A stretch of DNA of 6,613 nucleotides. Source: Pseudolabrys sp. (lineage in GTDB: Bacteria; Pseudomonadota; Alphaproteobacteria; Rhizobiales; Xanthobacteraceae). Shown here in pieces: positions 1-4,958 of this stretch. Position 1 is the first letter of the stretch. Every line of letters starts with the position of its first letter. The DNA is taken from positions 1 to 6,613 of the forward strand of contig JAHCKF010000207.1 in the NCBI GenBank assembly GCA_026125925.1. The letters are read 5' to 3'. The notes below the pieces were generated by a model. The model had not been told where the DNA came from, did no database searches, and saw nothing but the letters and a program-made list of their open reading frames with translations. The position numbers and the translations under genes were made by a program.

Positions 1-171
1 CCAGAGCAGGAAGTCGTGGAACCAGACGATGTCTTCCATCACCGGGGTGGCAGCCGCCTGCAGGCCAACTTCCCAGGGGTGCGGCTGACCGGTTGCAGCA
101 AGCGCCGGACCGGCGAACACGAAGGCCAAGCTTGAGGCCAGGAAAGCGATCAACCGCTTGAGCACGAGCAT
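1..171 (-). CDS. coxB: Cytochrome c oxidase subunit II, N-terminal part (runs off left edge)
   Basis: Subunit II of the aa3-type terminal oxidase carries the CuA site that accepts electrons from cytochrome c at the periplasmic face of the inner membrane. Only the first 57 codons are present, read from an ATG at 169-171. The protein begins with a basic residue (Lys5), a hydrophobic stretch and a signal-peptide cleavage site after ALA (about residue 25). Next comes the typical subunit II start: PHPWEVGLQ, then AATPVMEDI, then WFHDFLLW, which leads into the first transmembrane helix. The CuA domain lies outside the window. A GAGGAG ribosome site (complement of 183-188) sits 11 bases before the ATG, which supports this start. 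The gene is divergent from the IalB-family gene at 612, a pairing I recall from Bradyrhizobium relatives; coxA would be expected next to the left. The identification is firm from the N-terminal motif. Confidence 0.9.
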   Translation of the reverse strand, partial: MLVLKRLIAFLASSLAFVFAGPALAATGQPHPWEVGLQAAATPVMEDIVWFHDFLLW

Positions 172-200
172 TTTCTTATGCGCTCCTCGACGAGAAAAAC

Positions 201-236
201 GGCCCTTGCTTAGGCCCCTTCTTTGGCCCCCTGGTC
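201..236. repeat. Three degenerate 12-bp tandem units upstream of coxB
   Basis: Three consecutive 12-base units start at 201, 213 and 225. Each opens with GGCCC: GGCCCTTGCTTA, GGCCCCTTCTTT and GGCCCCCTGGTC. The period is exact while the second half of each unit drifts. On the minus strand these units fall 30 to 65 bases before the coxB start codon, in its leader or core promoter. They could be a protein-binding array or simple slippage-born repetition; the sequence alone does not decide. Confidence 0.45.
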
Positions 237-316
237 GCCGCTCGCACGTTTTTTGGACGGACGGCGGCCCTCACGGCATTGGGGCCACTGGCGTGGCCGG
301 TTTTGCGATGCAGTGA

Positions 317-334
317 GCCGGGGGGTACCCCGGC
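317..334. other. GC-rich hairpin in the coxB/ialB intergenic region
   Basis: GCCGGGG at 317-323 pairs perfectly with CCCCGGC at 328-334 around a four-base loop (GGTA). The core also contains the palindrome GGGGTACCCC. No T-run follows on either side, so it does not look like an intrinsic terminator. It is more likely a leader hairpin or operator-like palindrome of unknown role. Confidence 0.4.
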
Positions 335-374
335 TTCTCAAACCACAATTCCGGGCCTGCCGCAATCCGCCTCA

Positions 375-404
375 TTAGAACACTTCTGCGATAAATGGCT
401 TATC
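375..404. promoter_or_regulatory. Two adjacent small palindromes, candidate operator region
   Basis: TTAGAA at 375-380 is followed by CAC and TTCT (384-387), giving a short AGAA-N3-TTCT palindrome. Three bases further on, GATAA (390-394) and TTATC (400-404) form a second palindrome around a five-base spacer. This is also the most A/T-rich part of an otherwise GC-rich gap, as expected of a control site. The first palindrome resembles the rhizobial Irr iron-control element as I remember it (TTTAGAA-N3-TTCTAAA), but its right flank does not match. Regulator and target gene are unknown. Confidence 0.25.
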
Positions 405-466
405 CTCAAACCCTTGCAGAATGCCGTATTTCCGCCAAGGCAAAGGCGTTCACGAAGGGCGAATGA

Positions 467-508
467 GGCCGGTTTGCCCGGCCGTCCGCAGCCCCGCGCG
501 GCGCGCGG
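467..508. other. Pair of strong GC hairpins upstream of the IalB-family gene
   Basis: Two consecutive perfect inverted repeats are visible. GGCCGG (467-472) pairs with CCGGCC (478-483) around TTTGC. CCGCGC (494-499) pairs with GCGCGG (503-508) around three bases. Neither is followed by a T-run. If transcription toward the IalB gene begins upstream of them they would fold in its leader; if it begins near 545 they lie upstream of the promoter. GC-rich DNA produces chance palindromes, so a function is not established. Confidence 0.3.
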
Positions 509-611
509 CAGGCATGACCGGACTCGACCGTCTAGAATGCGAACCGGCCAGTGATTCGGACGTCAGGCGCGCCTTGAGCGGCGACCGTAGTTTGCACTAA
601 AGGATTGAACG

Positions 612-1196
612 ATGAGCAATTTCAGGCATCGCTGGCACATGGACCCGGCCCTTGACGGCATCGCGCGCGCAGCAAGGCGCGGTATCAGGGGAATTTGCCT
701 CACCGCAACGATGAGCCTGGCAGCCGCCGTGATTCTCGCCGTCGCGCCGAGCGGCGCCGCCCTCGCCCAGGGCGCGGTCAAGTCGGTGCACAAGGACTGG
801 CAGATCCGCTGCGACACCCCGCCGGGCGCCAAATCCGAGCAGTGCGCGCTGATCCAGAGCGTCACCGCCGAGGACCGCGCCAATGTCGGCCTCACCGTGA
901 TCGTGCTCAAAACCGCCGACCAGAAGAGCAAATTGATGCGCGTGGTGGCGCCGCTCGGGGTGCTCCTGCCCTCCGGTCTCGGTCTCAAGATCGACAATGC
1001 CGATATCGGCCGGGCCGGTTTCGTGCGCTGCCTGCCCAATGGCTGCATCGCCGAGGTGGTGATGGACGACCAGTTGCTGCAGAAGCTCCGCACCGGCAAG
1101 ACCGCGACCTTCATCATCTACCAGACGCCCGAGGAGGGCATCGGCTTCCCGATGTCGCTCGCCGGCTTCGGCGAGGGCTACGACAAGCTGCCGTAG
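612..1196 (+). CDS. IalB-family (invasion-associated locus B) exported protein
   Basis: This 194-residue protein belongs to the IalB family, named after a Bartonella protein linked to erythrocyte invasion. In free-living alphaproteobacteria the family is widespread and its molecular role is poorly defined. An Arg-rich n-region (residues 18-26) precedes a hydrophobic core (about 29-47) and a Sec cleavage site after ALA (residue 52), so a periplasmic or envelope location is expected. The mature part has the family pattern DWQIRC (62-67) and EQCALIQ (77-83), with four cysteines at 67, 78, 140 and 145, suggesting two disulfides. The ATG at 612 is chosen because AAAGGA (599-604) lies seven bases upstream. 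An internal Met34 would also give a signal peptide but lacks a basic n-region. The gene is divergent from coxB, and the next gene follows after 23 bases. In this oxidase setting an envelope role is more plausible than invasion. Confidence 0.85.
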   Translation: MSNFRHRWHMDPALDGIARAARRGIRGICLTATMSLAAAVILAVAPSGAALAQGAVKSVHKDWQIRCDTPPGAKSEQCALIQSVTAEDRANVGLTVIVLKTADQKSKLMRVVAPLGVLLPSGLGLKIDNADIGRAGFVRCLPNGCIAEVVMDDQLLQKLRTGKTATFIIYQTPEEGIGFPMSLAGFGEGYDKLP

Positions 1197-1219
1197 TTCC
1201 TCGCAGCCCGAGCGCAGAC

Positions 1220-1768
1220 ATGGCCAAGGACCTGCTGATCCTCACCACCGGTGGCACTTTCGACAAGCGCTACCCGGAGGGTCAGTGGGTGACGGAGTTC
1301 ACCTTCCCGCCGGGGCAGGAATCGGCGGTCACCGAGATCCTCAAGCGCGGCCGCATCGATCCAGCGAGTTTTGCCTGCGAGTGGCTGTTCGCCGAGGATT
1401 CGACCCGGATCACCGACGCCCAGCGCGACATCATCGCCGACCGCTGCGCCAGCGCGACGCAGCGGCGAATCGTCGTCACCCACGGCACCGACACCATGAC
1501 CCGGCGCATCGACCCGGCGACCGGAGCGGTCTCGACCACGCCGAACACGGCGCAGACCATCGCCGCGCATCACCTGCACAAGACGATCGTCCTGACCGGC
1601 GCCGCCCAGCCGGCGGTGCTGCGCGACAGCGACACCGACTTCAATCTCGGGCTGGCCATCGGCGCCGCGCTGATCGCCCCGCCCGGCGTCTATGTCGCCA
1701 TGCATGGCCTGGTTGCTCCGTGGGATCAGGTCGTGAAAAATGTCGACGGCAGTTTCCGCCGCTTGTGA
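1220..1768 (+). CDS. Single-domain asparaginase-like protein (N-terminal amidohydrolase domain only)
   Basis: This 182-residue protein covers only the N-terminal domain of the L-asparaginase/glutaminase family, whose usual members have about 330 residues in two domains. The catalytic set is visible: TTGGTF (9-14) with nucleophile Thr13, DS (60-61) for substrate binding, THGTDT (87-92) with Thr90 and Asp91, and Lys173, which aligns with catalytic Lys162 of E. coli AnsB. The usual GAMRP segment reads GAAQP (127-131), so its arginine is replaced by glutamine. No signal peptide is seen, so the protein should be cytoplasmic. The missing C-terminal domain normally contributes to subunit contacts and active-site completion, so whether it hydrolyses asparagine is uncertain. 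Start: ATG 1220 opens directly into the first beta strand. The ribosome site is weak, and translation may be coupled to the IalB gene 23 bases upstream. The open frame extends back to 695, but that part is out-of-frame IalB coding DNA. Confidence 0.8.
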   Translation: MAKDLLILTTGGTFDKRYPEGQWVTEFTFPPGQESAVTEILKRGRIDPASFACEWLFAEDSTRITDAQRDIIADRCASATQRRIVVTHGTDTMTRRIDPATGAVSTTPNTAQTIAAHHLHKTIVLTGAAQPAVLRDSDTDFNLGLAIGAALIAPPGVYVAMHGLVAPWDQVVKNVDGSFRRL

Positions 1769-1803
1769 AGCAGCAGAAGTAGAAGAAGCAGAAGGCGTCC
1801 GAC
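1767..1803 (+). promoter_or_regulatory. Purine-rich AAG/CAG tract and ribosome site before the PLP dehydratase
   Basis: Just after the asparaginase-like stop, the sequence is a run of AAG, CAG and TAG triplets (1768-1794) that ends in GAAGG at 1791-1795, eight bases before the GTG start at 1804. That spacing suits a ribosome binding site. The same triplets, read in the dehydratase frame, would encode a Lys/Gln-rich segment interrupted by TAG at 1780-1782. No ATG occurs between that stop and 1804, which supports the GTG start. The tract may have arisen by triplet slippage. Confidence 0.5.
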
Positions 1804-2763
1804 GTGGCATTGTTCGCACTCGATGAGATCGAAGACGCCGCGCGCCTCGTCTACCGGCAGATGCAGCCAACCCCGCAATATGTCTGGCCGCTGCTCGGTG
1901 AGCGCGCCGGCGCCACCGTCTGGGTCAAGCACGAGAACCACACGCCGACCGGCGCCTTCAAGGTGCGCGGTGGCATCACCTTCATCGACTGGCTCAGGCG
2001 CACCCATCCGGACGTCCCCGGCATCGTCACGGCGACGCGCGGCAATCACGGCCAGAGCCAGGCCCGCGCCGCCACCGCGGCCGGGCTGAAGGCCAAGATC
2101 CTGGTGCCGTTCGGCAATTCGGTCGAGAAGAACGCTGCCATGCGCGCCTTCGGCGCCGACCTGATCGAGTTCGGCAGCGACTTCGACGAGGCGCGCCTCG
2201 AGGCGATGCGGCTGGCCGAGGTTGAAGGCCTGTTTCCGGTCCCGCCGTTCCACCGCGAGCTGGCGCGCGGCGTCGCCACCTATGCCCTGGAGCTGTTCAC
2301 CGCCGCGCGCGACCTCGACACCGTCTATGTGCCGATCGGCTGCGGCTCCGGCATCTGCGGCACCATCGCCGTCCGCGACGCCCTCGGTCTCGCCACAGAA
2401 GTCGTCGGCGTCGTCTCGACCGAGGCCGCCGGCGCCAAATTGTCATACGAAGCCGGCAAGCTGATCGAAACCAACTCGGCCAACACCATCGCCGACGGCA
2501 TGGCCGTGCGCGTGCCGGTCAAGGAAGCCTTCGACATCTATTCCAAGGGTGCGAGCCGCATCGTCGCCGTCAGCGACGACGAGATCGGTGCGGCGATGCG
2601 CATTCTCTACCGCGACACGCACAATCTTGCCGAGGGTGCCGGTGCTGCCGGTCTTGCCGCCCTGCTCCAGGAAAAAGACCGGATGCGCGGCAAAAAGGTC
2701 GGCATCATTCTCTCCGGCGGCAATGTCGATCTGCCGCTGTATGCGAAGATCCTCGCCGGCTGA
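1804..2763 (+). CDS. Threonine/serine dehydratase-like PLP enzyme (fold type II)
   Basis: This 319-residue cytoplasmic enzyme belongs to the family that removes water and ammonia from hydroxy-amino acids, for example threonine to 2-oxobutyrate. The PLP Schiff-base lysine is Lys53 in TPTGAFKVRGG (47-57). Asn81 in TRGNHGQ (78-84) would contact the cofactor ring, the phosphate-binding glycine loop is GCGSG (179-183), and SGGN (304-307) is the typical C-terminal motif. There is no C-terminal ACT-type regulatory domain, so it resembles catabolic or broad-specificity members rather than full-length biosynthetic IlvA. Substrate could be threonine, serine, threo-3-hydroxyaspartate or another hydroxy-amino acid. 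EutB of hydroxyectoine degradation is in the same family, but no ectoine genes are nearby. The GTG start at 1804 is supported by GAAGG eight bases upstream and a family-like N-terminus. It lies 35 bases after the asparaginase-like gene and 22 before the hydratase-like gene, so co-transcription is likely. Confidence 0.85.
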   Translation: MALFALDEIEDAARLVYRQMQPTPQYVWPLLGERAGATVWVKHENHTPTGAFKVRGGITFIDWLRRTHPDVPGIVTATRGNHGQSQARAATAAGLKAKILVPFGNSVEKNAAMRAFGADLIEFGSDFDEARLEAMRLAEVEGLFPVPPFHRELARGVATYALELFTAARDLDTVYVPIGCGSGICGTIAVRDALGLATEVVGVVSTEAAGAKLSYEAGKLIETNSANTIADGMAVRVPVKEAFDIYSKGASRIVAVSDDEIGAAMRILYRDTHNLAEGAGAAGLAALLQEKDRMRGKKVGIILSGGNVDLPLYAKILAG

Positions 2764-2785
2764 GAATTACAAGGGAGACACGCCG

Positions 2786-3493
2786 ATGAAGGCCTTCGAG
2801 CACCCGCTCATTAAAAAGGGCATGCCGCTGCAGCTCGCCAAGCGCCGCGCGCGCATCGCCGCCGGAGACAGGCCGCTGGGCTGGAAGGTCGGGCTCGGCG
2901 CGCCGGCGCTGATGCAGAAGGTCGGCATCGCCGCGCCCATCGTCGGCTTCCTCATGCAGAGCGCACGAGTTAAGTCCGGCGGCACCATTTCGTTGAAGGG
3001 CTATGTGCGGCCGGTGGCCGAACCGGAGATCGCCGTGCGCATGGCGGCAACCCCCAGCGCCGGCGCGTCGGCCGACGCGGTCCGCGCCGCCATCGGCGAA
3101 ATCATGCCGGCGATCGAGATCGCGGACATGGACCCGGTGCCGACGCCGGACAATCTCGATGTCGTCCTCGACGGCGATGTGTTCCAGCGTCATGTCGTGA
3201 TCGGCGGGACGCCGCGGGCCGGCGGCAGCCTCGAGGGCCTCACCTCGCGCGTCACCCGTCGCGGCGCGCTTATCAACACCACGACCGATCCCGAAGCGCT
3301 CACCGGCAAGGCCGTCGATATCGTCGCCCATGTCGCGGCGACGCTCGCCGCTTATGGCGAGACGCTTCTGCCCGACGACATCATCATCACCGGCTCGATC
3401 ACGCCGCCGCAGATGCTGGAGGCGGACGACACCGCCTTCGCCCACGCGCTCGATCCGATCGGCGAGGTGTCGATCCGCTTCGACTGGAGCTGA
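2786..3493 (+). CDS. 2-keto-4-pentenoate hydratase-like protein (MhpD/FAH fold)
   Basis: This 235-residue protein resembles the MhpD/4-oxalocrotonate decarboxylase branch of the fumarylacetoacetase-like fold. These enzymes hydrate or decarboxylate 2-oxo or 2-hydroxy-dienoic acids with a divalent metal. Visible landmarks are GWKVGLG (32-38), the metal-ligand region EPEIAV with Glu79 and Glu81, PAIEIAD (108-114) with Glu111 and Asp114, and a C-terminal GSITPP that corresponds to GSFT in MhpD. It is somewhat shorter than the usual 260 or so residues of MhpD. No ring-cleavage dioxygenase, aldolase or other meta-cleavage gene lies in the window, so the classical aromatic substrate is not supported. 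A role with a 2-oxo acid from the preceding dehydratase is possible but unproven. Ribosome site AAGGGAGA (2771-2778) lies seven bases before ATG 2786, fixing the start. It is the last gene of the rightward cluster. Confidence 0.8.
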   Translation: MKAFEHPLIKKGMPLQLAKRRARIAAGDRPLGWKVGLGAPALMQKVGIAAPIVGFLMQSARVKSGGTISLKGYVRPVAEPEIAVRMAATPSAGASADAVRAAIGEIMPAIEIADMDPVPTPDNLDVVLDGDVFQRHVVIGGTPRAGGSLEGLTSRVTRRGALINTTTDPEALTGKAVDIVAHVAATLAAYGETLLPDDIIITGSITPPQMLEADDTAFAHALDPIGEVSIRFDWS

Positions 3494-3560
3494 CGCCAAC
3501 AGACGCGAGCCCCGGGACGTTCGCCGCCCCGTGGCCCTCGCCTGCGACCGTTGCCAATCC
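3494..3560. other. Short convergent gap with a weak GC hairpin
   Basis: This 67-base gap separates two converging genes and must absorb transcription from both sides. GCGAG (3505-3509) can pair with CTCGC (3537-3541), with partial inner CGGG/CCCG pairing, but no T-run follows on either strand. It is at best a weak bidirectional terminator; Rho-dependent ending is equally possible. Confidence 0.25.
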
Positions 3561-4649
3561 TCAGGTCTTCGCGCGCATTCTGATCTGGAAGCTGTCGAAA
3601 CCGAGCTCGGCCACCTGCAGCCAGGCGTAGGAGTTCGAGCGGAACGGCACCAGGCTTTCGTACATCTTCTTGAAGTGCGGATTGGTCTTCGACAGTTCGT
3701 CGTAGATCCCGTTGGCCGCCTTGTAGCAATCCTCGAGCACCGGCTGTGGGAACGCTCGTAGCTGCGCCCCTGCCCCGACGAGCCGCAGCAAGGCCTGCGG
3801 ATTGACGGCGTCGTATTTCGACAGCGTCCAAATCCACGCATCGTTCGACGCCGTGATGATCGCCGCCTGATAGTGCTTCGGCAGTTCGTTCCACTTCGCC
3901 AGGTTCATGATGTTGTGAGCCTGACCGCAGCCTTCCCACCAACCCGGATAGTAATAGTACTTCGCGACCTTCACGAAGCCGAGCTTCTCGTCGTCGTAAG
4001 GTCCGACCCATTCGGCGGCGTCGATGGTGCCCTTCTCGAGCGCCGGATATATGTCGCCCGCCGCGATCTGCTGCGGCACGGTGCCGAGCTTCGACAGGAT
4101 CATGCCGGCGAAACCGCCGACGCGGAATTTCAGGCCCTTGAGATCCTCGGTGGTGTTGATCTCCTTGCGGAACCAGCCGCCCATCTGCGCGCCGGTGTTG
4201 CCGGCGGCAAAGCCGATGCAATTGAAGTCCTTCAAGAGGTCGTTGAGCATTTCCTCGCCGCCGCCGTGCCGCACCCACGAGATCATCATCCGCGGATTGA
4301 GGCCGAAGGGCAGCGCCGTGCCGAAGGTGAAGGCCGGGTTCTTGCCGAAGTAATAATAGAGCGCCGTGTTGCCCATCTCCACCGTGCCGTTCTGCACCGC
4401 ATCGAGCACCTGTAGACCCGGCACGATTTCACCGGCCGCAAAGGGTTGCACCTGGAATTTCTGGTCGGTGATTTCGCCGACCCGCTTGGCGAAATATTCG
4501 CAACCACCGTACAGCGTATCGAGCGACTTCGGCCAACTGGCTGTGAGCCGCCATTTGATCGTAGGCGACGACTGAGCGATTGCCGGCGCAGCAATGGCCG
4601 AACCGGCGAGACCGGCGCCGGCCGCTTTCAGGAATTGACGACGTTTCAT
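3561..4649 (-). CDS. TRAP transporter substrate-binding protein, TakP-like (2-oxo-acid type), Tat-exported
   Basis: This 362-residue DctP-family receptor would capture an organic acid in the periplasm for a sodium-driven TRAP transporter. The N-terminus MKRRQFLKAAG is a twin-arginine signal with cleavage after AIA (residue 25), implying folded export. From memory it closely follows Rhodobacter sphaeroides TakP, a 2-oxo-acid binder. Shared segments include NTGAQMGGWF (151-160), FRVGGFAG (175-182), YPALEKGTID (201-210), EWVGPYDDEK (213-222) and YPGWWEG (234-240). Gln155, Arg176, Glu213, Trp214 and Glu239 match the positions I recall as ligand or cation contacts in the TakP structure. The ligand is therefore probably pyruvate, 2-oxobutyrate or a similar acid. 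The start at 4649 is preferred because AGGGGG lies six bases upstream; the ATG at 4670 would translate the ribosome site. No DctQ or DctM membrane genes are present, so the receptor is an orphan here. It is convergent with the hydratase-like gene. Confidence 0.9.
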   Translation of the reverse strand: MKRRQFLKAAGAGLAGSAIAAPAIAQSSPTIKWRLTASWPKSLDTLYGGCEYFAKRVGEITDQKFQVQPFAAGEIVPGLQVLDAVQNGTVEMGNTALYYYFGKNPAFTFGTALPFGLNPRMMISWVRHGGGEEMLNDLLKDFNCIGFAAGNTGAQMGGWFRKEINTTEDLKGLKFRVGGFAGMILSKLGTVPQQIAAGDIYPALEKGTIDAAEWVGPYDDEKLGFVKVAKYYYYPGWWEGCGQAHNIMNLAKWNELPKHYQAAIITASNDAWIWTLSKYDAVNPQALLRLVGAGAQLRAFPQPVLEDCYKAANGIYDELSKTNPHFKKMYESLVPFRSNSYAWLQVAELGFDSFQIRMRAKT

Positions 4650-4655
4650 GGCGTT

Positions 4656-4662
4656 CCCCCTC
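4656..4662 (-). promoter_or_regulatory. Ribosome binding site that fixes the TRAP receptor start
   Basis: On the minus strand GAGGGGG is followed six bases later by ATG (4647-4649), directly before the twin-arginine motif. An upstream in-frame ATG at 4668-4670 has no purine-rich site of its own and would add seven residues read from this very sequence. The downstream start is therefore the better choice. Confidence 0.7.
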
Positions 4663-4713
4663 TGTTGCATCGGTCCGCCGACCCGAGGAGATTTTCAGCC
4701 GTGAATGTCCGCC

Positions 4714-4773
4714 TTCTGATTGTTGTCGCTACTCTGCTTAGACAAGTTCGACGTTTCTGATTTATTCTGCTTA
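4714..4773. repeat. Duplicated pair of 8-base words in A/T-rich control region
   Basis: TTCTGATT occurs at 4714-4721 and again at 4755-4762. TCTGCTTA occurs at 4733-4740 and again at 4766-4773. The order is the same in both copies, but the words are 11 bases apart in the first and 3 in the second. In addition TTGTC (4723-4727) and GACAA (4741-4745) form an inverted repeat around the first TCTGCTTA. The arrangement fits a decayed local duplication or paired regulator sites in front of the TRAP receptor gene. Confidence 0.4.
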
Positions 4774-4808
4774 TTTATTCCAGTATTCCGACTTTCGCAG
4801 TCCCCACG

Positions 4809-4822
4809 TGTCGGCGTCGACA
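4809..4822. promoter_or_regulatory. 14-base near-palindrome, candidate operator
   Basis: TGTCGGCGTCGACA matches its own reverse complement at 12 of 14 positions. It lies 160 bases before the TRAP receptor start and 136 before the AhpD-like start, in a divergent control region. This is where an operator might sit, but no known regulator consensus is matched with confidence. Confidence 0.25.
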
Positions 4823-4892
4823 ATCCGATCTTAGCCGTTTTCCGGCAAAGCGAAAGTGCCGTTTGGGGGCAGCCGCCCGCCACCTGACGCCG

Positions 4893-4906
4893 TTGATTTC
4901 GATCAA
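4893..4906 (+). promoter_or_regulatory. FNR/FixK-type box upstream of the AhpD-like gene
   Basis: TTGATTTCGATCAA is a perfect match to the FNR/FixK/AadR consensus TTGAT-N4-ATCAA, and the symmetry extends one base each side (GTTGAT...ATCAAC). In class II promoters of this family the box is centred about 41 bases before the transcription start. That would place the start near 4940, just upstream of the ribosome site GAGG (4947-4950) and the ATG at 4959, a fully consistent layout. A weak -10-like GAATAC sits at 4926-4931. The likely effect is activation of the AhpD-like gene, and possibly the downstream OYE gene, at low oxygen. Confidence 0.7.
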
Positions 4907-4958
4907 CCACCACTGCCGCCCCGCCGAATACCTTCGCTTCCAAAGCGAGGAAGAGCCG

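Larger units (their letters stand above)
172..611. other. Divergent intergenic control region between coxB and the IalB-family gene
   Basis: This 440-base stretch contains no gene I can support. The 91-codon open frame at 279-554 has no family resemblance, and its composition looks like readthrough of GC-rich noncoding DNA. The region must hold the coxB promoter (leftward) and probably the promoter for the four-gene rightward cluster. For the rightward side, the best -10 match is TAGAAT at 533-538 (five of six bases), but no convincing -35 lies at the right spacing. I could not fix a leftward promoter. Individual repeats and hairpins inside the region are listed separately. Confidence 0.6.
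4650..4958. other. Divergent intergenic control region, TRAP receptor versus AhpD-like gene
   Basis: No gene is supported in these 309 bases. An open frame extends back from the AhpD-like gene to 4863, but the added residues do not resemble the family and skip the good ribosome site. The stretch from about 4700 to 4800 is markedly A/T-richer than the flanking genes, as expected for promoters. Within the region lie a duplicated pair of 8-base words (4714-4773), a 14-base near-palindrome (4809-4822) and a perfect FNR/FixK box (4893-4906), each listed separately. I could not place a confident promoter for the leftward TRAP receptor gene. Confidence 0.6.

Noticed and set aside
695..1219. Long open frame continuous with the asparaginase-like gene, starting inside the IalB gene
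   Set aside because: The N-terminal part is an Arg/Pro-rich out-of-frame reading of the IalB coding sequence. Family homology begins exactly at the ATG at 1220.
1804..2763. PLP enzyme as EutB of hydroxyectoine degradation
   Set aside because: Same family, but no EutA/C/D/E, DoeA or ectoine transport genes are nearby. General threonine/serine dehydratase-like is the safer call.
2786..3493. Hydratase-like gene as part of an aromatic meta-cleavage operon
   Set aside because: No extradiol dioxygenase, semialdehyde dehydrogenase or 4-hydroxy-2-oxovalerate aldolase gene is present in the window.
2705..3841. Long minus-strand open frame opposite the hydratase-like gene
   Set aside because: Arg/His-rich composition without any family motif, antisense to two well-supported genes; a typical shadow frame in GC-rich DNA. 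The same applies to minus frames at 563-1117, 1178-1870, 3352-4278, 4695-5468 and 5583-6212.
4863..4958. Upstream extension of the AhpD-like protein by 32 residues
   Set aside because: The extra residues are not family-like, they would translate across the FNR/FixK box and the implied transcription start, and the ribosome site clearly serves the ATG at 4959.
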